Below, in pieces: positions 1-9,649 of a stretch of DNA of 64,000 bases. Position 1 is the stretch's first letter; each line of letters begins with the position of its first letter. Position numbers and translations under genes: made by a program. The stretch is taken from assembly GCF_014287275.1 (NCBI RefSeq), contig NZ_JACONZ010000003.1, positions 124,001 through 188,000 on the forward strand. The letters run 5' to 3'. Origin of the DNA: Anaerofilum hominis. Lineage in GTDB: Bacteria; Bacillota; Clostridia; Oscillospirales; Ruminococcaceae. A model generated the notes under the pieces. It had not been told where the DNA came from. It made no database searches and saw only the letters and a list, made by a program, of their open reading frames with translations.

Positions 1-534
1 GGGGTGGCTCTTCAGCCAGACCTGGCCGCCGGGCAGCCAGTTGTCCACCAGCTCCTGCTGCCAGCCGTCCACGATCTTCTGGCGGAAGATGCCGTACTCA
101 TAAAGGATCGAATAGCCCATGCCGGGCAGGCTGGTGGTGGCCATGCCGTCCAGATAGCAGGCGCCCAGGCGGCCCAGGCCGCCGTTGCCCAGGCCCGCGT
201 CGGGCTCCAGCTCATAGAGATTGGTCAGCTTGACCCCGTATTGGGCCAGCACCTCGTCGGCCACGCCGTTGAGGCCCAGGTTGAACAGGTTGGTCTTCAG
301 CGAGCGGCCCATCAGAAATTCCATGCACAGGTAATACACCTGCTTGCCGTTTTCACCGTAGGTCTGGGCCATGAATTTTTTGCGTTTTTCGCTGAGGATG
401 CGGCGCACCACCAGCGCCAGGGCGCGGTACATCTGGTCGTCGGTGGCGCTGGCGAGGTCGTCCACCGAAAATTCGCTGTGCAGGCAGTCCCGCAGCAGCT
501 GGTCGAGTTCTCTCTTCGACATTTTTTTATTCAA
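1..534 (-). CDS. glgP: glycogen/maltodextrin phosphorylase, N-terminal part (cut by window edge)
   Basis: Leftward gene; its C-terminal part lies beyond position 1. Glycogen phosphorylase releases glucose-1-phosphate from alpha-1,4-glucans in the cytoplasm, using pyridoxal phosphate. The 178 visible residues carry the family N-terminal signature: YLCMEFLMGRSL near residue 92, then LEPDAGLGNGGLGRLGACYLDGMAT in two adjoining blocks near residue 135. The start is probably TTG at 534-532, six bases after a GAGAGGTG ribosome binding site at 548-541. An in-frame ATG at 522-520 lies 18 bases from that site and is the less likely start. A consensus-like leftward promoter precedes it. The family assignment is secure; whether the preferred substrate is glycogen or maltodextrin cannot be told. 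Confidence 0.93.
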   Translation of the reverse strand, partial: MNKKMSKRELDQLLRDCLHSEFSVDDLASATDDQMYRALALVVRRILSEKRKKFMAQTYGENGKQVYYLCMEFLMGRSLKTNLFNLGLNGVADEVLAQYGVKLTNLYELEPDAGLGNGGLGRLGACYLDGMATTSLPGMGYSILYEYGIFRQKIVDGWQQELVDNWLPGGQVWLKSHP

Positions 535-646
535 ATCGTTCACCTCTCGAAAGATTACCCGCGCGGCTGGAGCAGAGGGTCCGCCCGGCGGCCGGGCGCG
601 GGTGTCATGAGCGTAATTTGCCATGATCTTGATGATGGTCTCTCTC

Positions 647-675
647 ATTATATCGGTTTTAAGGGCGCATTTCAA
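647..675 (-). promoter_or_regulatory. sigma-A-type promoter for glgP
   Basis: On the minus strand there is TTGAAA (675-670), a 17-base spacer and TATAAT (652-647). It reads toward the phosphorylase and leaves a leader of about 105 bases. Confidence 0.75.
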
Positions 676-759
676 TCAAACGAGGGGTGTCCGGCAGGGA
701 AAAACAGGATTCAATACAAAAATCCGCACCGCACACTTTCTTAATTGGCTACTTTATAT

Positions 760-765
760 TATAAT
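760..765 (+). promoter_or_regulatory. -10 element upstream of zapA
   Basis: A perfect TATAAT at 760-765 lies about 45 bases upstream of the zapA ATG. No good -35 hexamer is visible at the right spacing, so this is a partial promoter call. Confidence 0.5.
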
Positions 766-809
766 ATGGAAGTATGACCATCCATTTGCAACAGAAAGAG
801 GTTTTGTCG

Positions 810-1163
810 ATGCCGGTGAATAAAATCAGGCTTGAGATCTGCGGCGGCAGCTATCTGATCTCCACCACGGACAGCGAGCAGTACACCCTCTCCCTTGCGG
901 AGAAGCTGGACCACAACATGAACGAGATCATGGCGCAGAACCCCTCCGCGTCGGTGACGGCGGCGGCGGTGCTCTCGGCGCTGGATTATCTGGACGAGCT
1001 GGAAAAATCCAGCGCCTCGGCCGATAATATGCGCAGCCAGATCAAGGATTACCTCGAGGACGCCGCAAAGGCGAAGCTGGAGGCGGAAGAGGCAAAAAAG
1101 GAGATCGAGCGGCTGCGCCGGGAGATCGGCTATTTGAAAGGGTCGGCAGCCGGTGAGAGATGA
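810..1163 (+). CDS. zapA: cell division protein ZapA
   Basis: A small cytosolic FtsZ-associated protein that bundles FtsZ filaments at the division ring. The 117-residue product has the ZapA layout. An N-terminal globular part (NKIRLEICGGSYLISTTD, residues 4-21) is followed by a helix with NMNEIM, and then by a long charged coiled coil from about residue 65 to the end (KLEAEEAKKEIERLRREIG). ATG at 810 follows GAAAGAGG at 794-801; the longer reading frame from 774 has no ribosome binding site. The last codons overlap the start of the U32 peptidase gene by 11 bases, so the two are translationally coupled. Confidence 0.88.
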   Translation: MPVNKIRLEICGGSYLISTTDSEQYTLSLAEKLDHNMNEIMAQNPSASVTAAAVLSALDYLDELEKSSASADNMRSQIKDYLEDAAKAKLEAEEAKKEIERLRREIGYLKGSAAGER

Positions 1164-3225
1164 ACCGTTTGAGATCCTCGCGCCGGCAGGCAACGCCGAA
1201 ATGCTCAAAGCGGCGGTGTTTGCCGGCGCGAACAGCGTTTATCTGGGGCTGACCGGCTTCAACGCGCGGCGCACCGCCGGCAATTTCACCCCCGAGGCGC
1301 TGGCGCAGGCGGTGGCGTTCTGCCACGCGCGGGACGTGAGGGTGAACGTGACCCTCAACACCCTGTGCCGCGACGGCGAGCTGGATGCTCTGCGCGGCGC
1401 GGTGGAGGCCATCGCGGCCTCGGGCGCGGACGCTGTGATCGTGCAGGACCTGGCGGCGGCCCGGCTGGTGCGCGGCTGCGCCCCCGGGCTGGCGCTGCAC
1501 GGCTCCACCCAGATGTCGGTGATGAACCTGGCCGGCGCGCGCCAGCTGGCACAGATGGGCTTTTCCCGGGTCATCCTGGCGCGGGAACTGACCGCGCGGG
1601 AGGTGGAGGAGATCACCGCGGGCTGCGGCATCGAGACCGAGATCTTCGTGCACGGCGCGCTGTGCATGTCGGTGTCGGGGCAGTGCCTGATGAGCGCGTT
1701 TTACGGCGGCCGCAGCGGCAACCGGGGCGGCTGCGCCGGGCCCTGCCGGCTGCCCTACCGGCTGGACGGCCGGGAGGGACATTTTTTGAGCCTGAAAGAC
1801 CTCTCGCTGATCGACCGGCTGCCCGAGGTGCGAGAGATGGGGGTGCGCTGCGCCAAGATCGAGGGGCGGCTGCGCACGCCCGAGTATGTCGCCGCGGCGG
1901 TGAGCGCCGCCCGCGCGGCGCTGGAGGGCCGCGCCTATGACCGCGGGCTGCTGGAAAAGGCGTTCAGCCGCGCGGGCTTCACCTCCGGCTTTTATGACGG
2001 CGCTTACCTGAGCGGGGAGATGTTCGGCCGCCGGGACGAGGCGCAGGCCGCGGACACCAGGGCGGCGCTGCCGCGCCTGCGGGAACTCTACCGGCGCGAG
2101 CGGCCGTCGGTGCCGGTGGCCCTGCGTCTCACGCTGGAGGACGAGGGCGCCAAGCTGTCGGCTGCCGACCGGGACGGCAACCGGGCGGTGGCCTATTGCG
2201 AGACGGCGCCGCAGCCCGCCCAGCGGCCGGAGGCGGCCCTGCGGGAGGGGTATGAAAAGGCGCTGGAAAAAACCGGCGGCACCCCGTTTTTTGCAGAAAA
2301 GACCGAGATCGCCGGGGCGGCCGGCCGCTATCTGCCCGCCGCGGCGGTGAACGAGCTGCGGCGGCAGGCGCTGGCGGCGCTGCTGCAGAAGCGGGAGGCC
2401 CCGCGCCCCTGGCCGTGTACCGAGCAGCCCTTGCCCGCGGCGGGGCGGGAGCCCGCGGCCCCGGCGGCGCAGCGGCTTTTTCTGCGGTTTTCCGGCTCGC
2501 AGCAGTGCGGCGAGGCGTTTGCCGGGCTGGGGGACCGGCTGATCTTCCCGCTGGAATGCGCGGCGCAGCTGCCCGCCGCCTGGCGGGAAAAAACGGTGCT
2601 GGCGCTGCCCCGGGCCCTTTTTGACGAGAAACTTGTGGCCGGACAGCTGCGGCAGGCGGCCGGGCTGGGCTTCAGCGCGTTTGAGGTCCAGAATATCGGG
2701 GGCCTGCCGCTGGTGCGGGAGAATGCGCCGGGGGCTGAGATCCTGGGCGGTTTCGGCCTGAACGTGACCAACAGCGCGGCAGCCCACTGGTGGGCCGGGC
2801 TGGGGCTGTCGGCCCTGACCCTCTCGCCGGAGCTGCCGCTGGCCGAGGCCGGCCGCCTGAATGCGGGGGCCCCTACCGGCCTGCTGGCCTATGGCCATCT
2901 GCCGCTGATGCTGACCCGGGCCTGCCCGGTGCGGAACAGCAAGACCTGCGCCCAGTGCCGGGGCAAAAGCGAGCTCATCGACCGCAAGGGCCGCCGGCTG
3001 ACGGTGTCCTGCACCGGCCCGGGCGCAAACGGCGCCCGCGAGCTGCTGAACCCGGTGCCCCTTTGGCTGGGGGACCGCAGGCATGAGGTGGAGGTGGATT
3101 TTGCCGTCCTCTACTTTACCGGCGAGAGCGCCGACCGGGCCGCGGAGATCACGCGGCTCTACCGGGAGGGGCTCCCCTTTGACGGGGAGTTCACCCGAGG
3201 ACTATACTATAAAACAGTCGAATAA
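1153..3225 (+). CDS. U32 family peptidase (RlhA/YhbU-like) with C-terminal DUF3656-type region
   Basis: 690 residues with a GTG start at 1153 inside the end of zapA. The N-terminal 330 residues are the U32 domain: FEILAPAGNAEMLKAAVFAGAN, then IETEIFVHGALC and a Cys-rich GGCAGPCR segment near residues 171-197, then LSLKDLSLID and KIEGR. The clustered cysteines are those that bind an iron-sulphur cluster in the RlhA 23S rRNA hydroxylase relatives. The C-terminal half resembles the DUF3656 extension of long U32 proteins and contains CPVRN..TCAQCRGK near residue 593. The group was named for collagenase activity, but many members act in tRNA/rRNA hydroxylation. The substrate here is not determined. 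Pairing with zapA is common in Clostridia. Confidence 0.85.
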   Translation: MRDEPFEILAPAGNAEMLKAAVFAGANSVYLGLTGFNARRTAGNFTPEALAQAVAFCHARDVRVNVTLNTLCRDGELDALRGAVEAIAASGADAVIVQDLAAARLVRGCAPGLALHGSTQMSVMNLAGARQLAQMGFSRVILARELTAREVEEITAGCGIETEIFVHGALCMSVSGQCLMSAFYGGRSGNRGGCAGPCRLPYRLDGREGHFLSLKDLSLIDRLPEVREMGVRCAKIEGRLRTPEYVAAAVSAARAALEGRAYDRGLLEKAFSRAGFTSGFYDGAYLSGEMFGRRDEAQAADTRAALPRLRELYRRERPSVPVALRLTLEDEGAKLSAADRDGNRAVAYCETAPQPAQRPEAALREGYEKALEKTGGTPFFAEKTEIAGAAGRYLPAAAVNELRRQALAALLQKREAPRPWPCTEQPLPAAGREPAAPAAQRLFLRFSGSQQCGEAFAGLGDRLIFPLECAAQLPAAWREKTVLALPRALFDEKLVAGQLRQAAGLGFSAFEVQNIGGLPLVRENAPGAEILGGFGLNVTNSAAAHWWAGLGLSALTLSPELPLAEAGRLNAGAPTGLLAYGHLPLMLTRACPVRNSKTCAQCRGKSELIDRKGRRLTVSCTGPGANGARELLNPVPLWLGDRRHEVEVDFAVLYFTGESADRAAEITRLYREGLPFDGEFTRGLYYKTVE

Positions 3226-3554
3226 GGCTGTGTGGGAGCCCCCAAAAGCGGCAAAGACGGCCGCAGGGCGGCAGGGGAGGCGCGCCGCAGGGCGGGCGTC
3301 CGGTGCAGCCAGGCCGGAGCGCGGCGATCGGCCCGGCAAAACCGGGTCTTTGGGGCAGGGCAAAGCGCCCTGAAAACCGCCCGGCCGCCCCTGCGGGGTG
3401 CAGCGGGGATGGCGGACTGGCCTCGGCAGCGCGCCGCGCGGCGGTGTGTCCGGGGTTTGCCCGCTGACGGCGCGCTGCCATCCCCAAAGGCGGCGCCGCG
3501 CCGACCGCGCCGGAGCTGCACGGGCAGCCCGCTTTTCGCTGGCTTCTCCGCGCG

Positions 3555-3645
3555 GCACAGCTCTGTCGCGGCACATTTCGCCCCGCGGCCCCGACCTTTC
3601 ACCCTTTGCGGCGCAGCCCTGCCGCGCGGTTTGGGATGCCGGGCG
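3555..3645 (+). repeat. diverged direct repeat, copy 1
   Basis: This stretch matches 3815-3905 at most positions. Shared blocks include TTTCGCCCCGCGGCCC, TTCACCCTTTGCGGCGC and GCCGCGCGGTTTGGGA. Copy-to-copy distance is about 260 bp. Function is unknown. Confidence 0.75.
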
Positions 3646-3814
3646 GACAGAGGCCGGGAGATATCCGTCCCCGGCAGGCGCGGGTTTGCCCTCCAGCCCT
3701 GCACCGGGGTCATGAGCCGCTGCCCTGATTTCCCTGCCCGGGACCAGGCCCCGGCGGCGCGCCTTATCTTCCCACTGGGGCGGCAAAAACGGCGGGGGGC
3801 GTTTCGCCTTTTGC

Positions 3815-3905
3815 GGCGCAGCCCCGCCGCGGCATGTTTCGCCCCGCGGCCCGCACCATTCACCCTTTGCGGCGCGGCTCTGCCGCGCGGTTTGGGAGGC
3901 GCGGC
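3815..3905 (+). repeat. diverged direct repeat, copy 2
   Basis: Second copy of the repeat at 3555-3645, with scattered substitutions (for example GGCTCTGCCGCGC for GCCCTGCCGCGC). Confidence 0.75.
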
Positions 3906-3986
3906 GGAAAAAAGGCGGGCCGGACGGCGCGCGCCGGCGAGGCCACAACGCGCCGGCGGGGCCACAAAGAGACAAGGAGAGAGACT

Positions 3987-4436
3987 ATGGAGTGCAATGT
4001 AAAAGTAAAACTGCTTGACCCCGCGGCAAAGCTGCCGCAGCGGGCGACCCCCGGCAGCGCGGCCGCGGACCTGTGCGCCCTCTGCCCGCCGCAGGGTGTG
4101 CTGCTGCCCGCCCACGGGCGGGCCGTGCTGTCCACCGGCATCGCCATCGAGCTGCCCGGCCCGGGCTATGTGGCGCTGGTGTTTGCCCGCAGCGGCCTGG
4201 GCATCAAAAAGGGCGTCACCCTGTCCAACTCGGTGGGGGTCATCGATTCCGATTACCGGGGCGAACTGCGGGTGGGCCTGGTGAACCTGTCGGACGAGGA
4301 CTACACCGTGCAGAACGGCGAGCGCATCGCCCAGCTGGCGGTGCTGCCGGTGGCGGAAGCGGTCTTTACGGCCGCGGAAGAGCTGGGCGAGACCCAGCGC
4401 GGCGAGGGCGGCCTCGGCTCCACCGGGCGGCTGTGA
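3987..4436 (+). CDS. dut: dUTP diphosphatase (dUTPase)
   Basis: Hydrolyses dUTP to dUMP and pyrophosphate, keeping uracil out of DNA and supplying dUMP for dTMP synthesis. It is a cytosolic homotrimer in this family. The 149-residue product has all five trimeric dUTPase motifs in order: GSAAADLCA (motif 1), ARSGLGIKKG (motif 2), GVIDSDYRGEL with the catalytic Asp (motif 3), GERIAQLAVLP (motif 4), and the C-terminal GEGGLGSTG (motif 5). ATG at 3987 follows AAGGAGA at 3974-3980. It is probably co-transcribed with the DUF4321 gene 13 bases downstream. Confidence 0.96.
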   Translation: MECNVKVKLLDPAAKLPQRATPGSAAADLCALCPPQGVLLPAHGRAVLSTGIAIELPGPGYVALVFARSGLGIKKGVTLSNSVGVIDSDYRGELRVGLVNLSDEDYTVQNGERIAQLAVLPVAEAVFTAAEELGETQRGEGGLGSTGRL

Positions 4437-4449
4437 GGGGGACAAACGG

Positions 4450-4710
4450 ATGAAAAAGAACTTTTTCTTTCTGTTTTACCTGCTGGCGGGCATCATCGTG
4501 GGCTCGCTGCTGGCGAATCTCTGCGCCGGGGTGCCGTTCCTGTCCTGGCTGGCCTACAGCGGCTCCATCGGTTTTGCGGCGGGCGACCCCGCCTGCCTGG
4601 ACCTGATCGTCTTTAAGCTCTATTTCGGCTTTTCCATCGGGGTCAGCGTGGCGCAGATCATCTGCATCGCGCTGGCGATGTTCATCTACAACCGCACCCG
4701 GGTGCGGTGA
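4450..4710 (+). CDS. DUF4321-family small membrane protein
   Basis: An 86-residue protein with two hydrophobic segments (residues 4-26 and about 55-79) and a short basic C-terminus (YNRTRVR). The opening MKKNFFFLFYLLAGIIVGS and the following GVPFLSWL match the DUF4321 family of Clostridia, whose function is unknown. In this group it commonly lies beside maf and mreB, as here, which suggests a link to the cell envelope; that link is inference. It starts 13 bases after dut. Confidence 0.75.
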   Translation: MKKNFFFLFYLLAGIIVGSLLANLCAGVPFLSWLAYSGSIGFAAGDPACLDLIVFKLYFGFSIGVSVAQIICIALAMFIYNRTRVR

Positions 4711-4881
4711 GCGCCCGCGCAGGGCGGGGGGAAGAGGAAGAGAGAAAGGGCAGCGGCCCGCCCGGCCGCGGGAAAAGCCGCGCTGCGGCCTGCTTTCTCC
4801 CCCCTCTTTTTTCTTTTGTCCCTGCCGCCCTGTAGCATTTCCCGGGAGAAAATCGTTGAAACAAAAGGAGAGACGCATTTC

Positions 4882-5439
4882 ATGCTGATTCTTGCTTCCG
4901 GCAGCCCGCGCAGGCGCGAGCTGCTGCAGCTCATCACGCCCGACTTTGAGGTCGCCCCCAGTGAGATCGACGAGCGCGCCGTCAGCGCGCCCACCCCGCG
5001 GGCACTGGTGGCGGCGCTGGCCGAAGCAAAAGCCCGGGCTGCGGCTGCCCGGCCCGGGGACGTGGTGCTGGGCTGCGACACTGTGGTGGATCTGGACGGC
5101 CGGGTGCTGGGCAAGCCTGCGGACCGGGCCGGGGCCGAGGCCATGCTGCGTGCCTATTCCGGCCGCTGGCACTATGTGCACACCGGCGTCTGCGCGCTGA
5201 AAGACGGGCTGGCCCACGGCTTTGTGGAGACCAGCAAGGTCTTTTTTGCCCCGCTGGAGGAGGACGAGATCGCCGCCTATGCGGCTACCGGCGAGCCGTA
5301 CGACAAGGCCGGGGCGTACGCCATCCAGGGCGGGGCCGCGCGGTTCGTCACCCGTGTCGAGGGCTGCTATTTCAACGTCATGGGCCTGCCGGTATCCTCC
5401 CTTTACCAGCTGCTGCGGCGGCTGGACGCGCTGGGCTGA
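4882..5439 (+). CDS. maf: Maf family nucleotide pyrophosphatase
   Basis: 185 residues. Maf proteins are house-cleaning nucleoside triphosphate pyrophosphatases (dTTP/UTP and modified nucleotides), historically tied to septum inhibition. Visible motifs are LASGSPRRRELL at residues 4-15, EIDE near residue 32, EAKARAAA, LGCDTVVDLDG (the conserved Asp that acts in catalysis) and YDKAGAYAIQG. ATG at 4882 follows AAAGGAGA at 4864-4871. Its position just upstream of the mre genes, with only the MATE gene between, is the usual Firmicutes context. Confidence 0.93.
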   Translation: MLILASGSPRRRELLQLITPDFEVAPSEIDERAVSAPTPRALVAALAEAKARAAAARPGDVVLGCDTVVDLDGRVLGKPADRAGAEAMLRAYSGRWHYVHTGVCALKDGLAHGFVETSKVFFAPLEEDEIAAYAATGEPYDKAGAYAIQGGAARFVTRVEGCYFNVMGLPVSSLYQLLRRLDALG

Positions 5440-5505
5440 ACCGGCGCCGCCGCACCCGCGGAAAAAGCGTGCGGCAGGACGAAAAGAATCAGAAGAAAGA
5501 GAGAA

Positions 5506-6891
5506 TTGAAACGCCATATGAGATCCGTCCTTTCCCGTTATCTTTACAGCGACCCGGCCTTTTATAAAAGCCTGGTCGCCATCACGCTGCCCATCGCCCT
5601 GCAGAACGTCATCAGCCTGGGCGTCAATATGATGGATACCGTGATGCTGGGCCAGCTGGGAGACGTCGCCATCGCCGCGGCGAATCTGGGCGGCCAGCCC
5701 TTTATGATCCTCAACGTGCTGGGCTTCGGCCTGGCAAGCGGCGCCTCGGTGCTCATTGCGCAGTACTGGGGCCGGCGGGACATGGCCCGCATCCGCCAGC
5801 TCTTCACCATCACGCTGCGGGGCGCGCTGGCCGCCTCGGGCCTGTTCTGCCTGGCCTGCCTGTTCTTTTCGCAGGGCATCCTGTCCATCTACACCCCCGA
5901 GCCCCAGGTCATCCGCACCGGCGCAGAATATCTGCGCATCCTGGCGCTGAGCTTTGTGCTGTACTCCTTTTCCAACTGCTATATCATGTGCCTGAGGGCG
6001 GTGGAACAGGTCAAGGTGAGCATGGTGGTGTACGGGCTCAGCTTTTTTGTCAACGTCTTTTTCAACTGGTGCTTCATCTTCGGCAATCTGGGCTTCCCCG
6101 CGCTGGGGGTGCGCGGCGCGGCGGTGGGCACCCTGATCGCCCGCGGCACCGAGTGCGTGCTGGTGGTGCTCTACATGCTCTTTGTGGAGAAAAAAGTGCG
6201 CTTCACCCCGGCCACCCTGTTCGGCTCCACCGGGGGCCTGCTGGGCGATTTTGTCAAAAACAGCGTGCCGGTCATCAGCAACGAGCTGCTGTGGGGCGTG
6301 GGCTTTTCGGTGCTGAACATGATCATGGGCCGCATGGGCGCGGGCTTTGTGGCGGCTTACGGCATCGCCAATACGGTGAACCAGATGGTGACGGTGTTCA
6401 TCTTCGGCATGAGCAACGCCACCGCCGTCACCATCGGCCGCATCATCGGCGAGGGCCGGGCGGAGGACGCCCAGCGCGCCGCCTGGAGCACCCTGCTGCT
6501 CAGCGGGGTGCTGAGCCTGATCTGCACCGTGATCCTGCTGCTGGGCAGGGGGGCGATCCTCGGCCTGTTCGCCGTCACCGAGCAGACCCGCGGCCTTGCC
6601 GACACCTTCCTCATCCTGATGGCCGTGATGAGCGCCTTTCAGGCGGTGTCCTCCAACCTGGTGGTGGGGGTGCTGCGGGGCGGCGGCGACGTGCGCACCA
6701 CCTTTTTGCTGGACTGCGGCCTGCTGTGGGCGGTGGCGATCCCGCTGGGCGTGCTGGGGGCCTTTGTGCTGCACTGGAGCGCGCCGGTGGTCTTTATCCT
6801 GCTGCGCTCGGACAATATCGTCAAGACATTTATCGGGCTGGCCCGGGTCAAAAGCGGCAGGTGGGTGCGGGTGCTCACGCGGGAAAACTGA
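5506..6891 (+). CDS. MATE family efflux transporter
   Basis: A 461-residue, twelve-helix membrane protein of the multidrug and toxin extrusion family (NorM/DinF-like Na+ or H+ antiporters). The two-fold MatE repeat is visible: TLPIALQNVISLGVNMMDTVMLGQLG at the start of the first half, and NSVPVISNELLWGVGF..MNMIMGRMG at the start of the second. A TTG at 5506 and an ATG at 5518 are both possible starts behind a purine-rich AGAAGAAAGAGAG stretch; only the first 4 residues differ. The substrate cannot be predicted. Confidence 0.9.
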   Translation: MKRHMRSVLSRYLYSDPAFYKSLVAITLPIALQNVISLGVNMMDTVMLGQLGDVAIAAANLGGQPFMILNVLGFGLASGASVLIAQYWGRRDMARIRQLFTITLRGALAASGLFCLACLFFSQGILSIYTPEPQVIRTGAEYLRILALSFVLYSFSNCYIMCLRAVEQVKVSMVVYGLSFFVNVFFNWCFIFGNLGFPALGVRGAAVGTLIARGTECVLVVLYMLFVEKKVRFTPATLFGSTGGLLGDFVKNSVPVISNELLWGVGFSVLNMIMGRMGAGFVAAYGIANTVNQMVTVFIFGMSNATAVTIGRIIGEGRAEDAQRAAWSTLLLSGVLSLICTVILLLGRGAILGLFAVTEQTRGLADTFLILMAVMSAFQAVSSNLVVGVLRGGGDVRTTFLLDCGLLWAVAIPLGVLGAFVLHWSAPVVFILLRSDNIVKTFIGLARVKSGRWVRVLTREN

Positions 6892-6950
6892 CCCCGCGCC
6901 CCCGCCGCGGGGCAAGAATCGGAAGAATTTGTTAAATTTCCTTGTTTTTA

Positions 6951-6979
6951 TTGAGAAAACGCGGTACTGCGGTTATAAT
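6951..6979 (+). promoter_or_regulatory. sigma-A-type promoter for mreB
   Basis: TTGAGA (6951-6956), a 17-base spacer and TATAAT (6974-6979). Transcription would start near 6986, about 100 bases before the mreB ATG. Confidence 0.85.
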
Positions 6980-7085
6980 AATACTGTTATGGGACCAAAC
7001 GGCCTACAATAGTAAAAAACGCATCCGGACCGGGTCTGCCGGCCCCGGAGCAGCCGGATAAGATAAAGGATGGGGAGCTGGAAAG

Positions 7086-8102
<1,017 letters not shown>

Positions 8103-8114
8103 TCCGGAGAATGT

Positions 8115-8159
8115 AAAAAGCGGCAGAAGGGGCGGGGCCACCCGCCCTCTGCCGCTTTT
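8115..8159 (+). terminator. intrinsic terminator/attenuator between mreB and mreC
   Basis: AAAAGCGGCAGAAGGGGCGG pairs with CCGCCCTCTGCCGCTTTT to form a long GC-rich stem ending in TTTT. The flanking A- and T-tracts make it potentially bidirectional. Confidence 0.8.
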
Positions 8160-8224
8160 GTGGTACTTGCCCGCTGCGGCGGGAAGCTGTTTTTCTATTT
8201 TCAACGAGATGAGGCCGAGACCGC

Positions 8225-9058
8225 GTGAAAGATTTTTTCTCTTCCCTCAAATTCAAGATCCTGGTCGGGGTGTTGGTGCTGCTGGCCGGCGTGATGACCT
8301 ACGCCGCGGCCAACGGCCGGCTTTCCGCCGCCCCGCAGGAGCTGCTGGGCGCCATCGCGGTGCCCTTTCAGCGGCTTTCCTCCGCCATCTCCGGCGCGGC
8401 GGAGGGCTTTGTCGACAAGTACATCCGCATCGACTCGATCATTGAGGAAAACGAGCAGCTGCAGCGGGAAAACGCCGAGCTGCGCGAACAGCTGGTGGAT
8501 TACGATATCATGAAGCGGGAAAACGAGCAGCTGCGCGAGGCCTGGGAAATGAAAGAGGAGTATCCCGACCGCCAGATCGTCAACGCCAACGTCATCGGCC
8601 GCGACCCGCTGGAGAAGTATTACTCGTTCACCATCGACAAGGGCGAACGGCACGGCGTAAAGGTGAAAGACTGCGTCATCACGGCCAAGGGTGTGGTGGG
8701 GCGGGTGATCGAGGTGGGCCCCAACTATGCCAAGGTGGCCACCATCCTGGACCCCAACGTCTTTATCAGCTGCATGACCAGCCGCACCGGGGACATCGGC
8801 CTGGTGGGCGGGGACGTGACCCTTTCACAGAGCCGCCAGTGCGCCATGACCCTGCTGCCCCGGGACACCATGGCCTCCGCGGGCGACGAGGTCATCACCA
8901 CCAACGAGGGGGGCGCTTTCCCCAAGGGGCTGGCGGTGGGCCGGGTGGCCGACGTGCTGCCCGAGGCCAGCGGCAAGTCGATGTTTGCGGTGGTGGACCC
9001 CTATGAGGACATCGAGAGCGTCAAGATGGTGATGGTCATCACCGAGTTCAGCGAGTAG
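8225..9058 (+). CDS. mreC: rod shape-determining protein MreC
   Basis: Bitopic elongasome scaffold outside the membrane that links MreB/MreD to PBP2. The 277 residues show an N-terminal membrane helix (about 11-30), a coiled coil (about 70-115: IIEENEQLQRENAELREQL), and then the beta-rich MreC domain with AKGVVGRVIEVGPNYAKVATILDP and the GDEVITTNEGGAFPKGLAVGRV stretch. A GTG start at 8225 is the best fit; the upstream ATG of GATGAGGCC is out of frame. Confidence 0.94.
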   Translation: MKDFFSSLKFKILVGVLVLLAGVMTYAAANGRLSAAPQELLGAIAVPFQRLSSAISGAAEGFVDKYIRIDSIIEENEQLQRENAELREQLVDYDIMKRENEQLREAWEMKEEYPDRQIVNANVIGRDPLEKYYSFTIDKGERHGVKVKDCVITAKGVVGRVIEVGPNYAKVATILDPNVFISCMTSRTGDIGLVGGDVTLSQSRQCAMTLLPRDTMASAGDEVITTNEGGAFPKGLAVGRVADVLPEASGKSMFAVVDPYEDIESVKMVMVITEFSE

Positions 9059-9069
9059 GAGGGCGGGGC

Positions 9070-9591
9070 ATGGACGCGAGAAAACGGATGCTCATCCAGG
9101 TGGCGCGGCATCTCTGCTACGCCCTGAGCCTGCTGGCGGCCTATGTGCTGCAGACCACGCCGGGCTTTCTCAGCTTTGGGGGGATCAAGCCGGTGCTGCT
9201 GGTGCCGCTGGCGCTGTGCATCGGGGTGTTCGAGGGGGCGTTCACCGGCGCCCTCTACGGTGCGGCGGCGGGGCTGATGTGGGACATCGCCTCGGGCCGC
9301 ACCGGCGGTTTTTTTGCCATTCAGCTGATGATCCTCTGCTTTGTGTGCGCCGTCTCGGTGACGCTTTACCTGCGCGGCACCATCCTCAACGTCTCGCTGC
9401 TCACCGGGGGCGTCATGCTGCTGATGTGCAGCGCGGATTTCCTGTTTGGATACCTGCTGCACGGGTACAGCGGGCTGGGCAGGCTGTATCTCACCCGCAT
9501 CCTGCCGGTGGTCGTGTTCTCGGCGGCGGTCACCTTTGCCCCCTGGCTGCTGACGCGCAGGATAGCGGAAAAATTCGTTCCCGGGGATTGA
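9070..9591 (+). CDS. mreD: rod shape-determining protein MreD
   Basis: 173-residue polytopic membrane protein with about five hydrophobic segments. The MreD hallmarks are visible: an early helix with LQTTPGFLSFGGIKPVLLVP, then GAFTGALYGAAAGLMWDIASGRTGGF. It starts 11 bases after mreC behind GTAGGAGGGCGG. It acts with MreC in the elongasome. Confidence 0.9.
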   Translation: MDARKRMLIQVARHLCYALSLLAAYVLQTTPGFLSFGGIKPVLLVPLALCIGVFEGAFTGALYGAAAGLMWDIASGRTGGFFAIQLMILCFVCAVSVTLYLRGTILNVSLLTGGVMLLMCSADFLFGYLLHGYSGLGRLYLTRILPVVVFSAAVTFAPWLLTRRIAEKFVPGD

Positions 9592-9649
9592 CCGCCCGCA
9601 CCCTGGCCGCGGCGGCCGGGGGCGGCACAGAAAGGAGGGCGCAGCCCCA

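Larger units (their letters stand above)
3226..3986 (+). other. 761-bp GC-rich gap without a credible gene
   Basis: All six frames stay open over long stretches, but the translations are Arg/Ala/Gly/Pro-rich, without start sites or domain motifs, as expected of very GC-rich noncoding DNA. The gap holds a diverged direct repeat of about 90 bp (entered separately). The ribosome binding site of dut (AAGGAGA, 3974-3980) is at its right end. No clear terminator for the U32 gene was found. Confidence 0.7.

Noticed and set aside
1042..3084. 680-codon open frame opposite the U32 peptidase gene
   Set aside because: It is the antisense shadow of a clear U32 gene; high GC removes stop codons from the opposite frame.
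3202..4445. Long leftward open frames across the U32-dut gap and dut
   Set aside because: They lie opposite dut or in repeat-rich noncoding DNA. Translations are Arg/Ala/Pro-rich without motifs, and no ribosome binding site is present.
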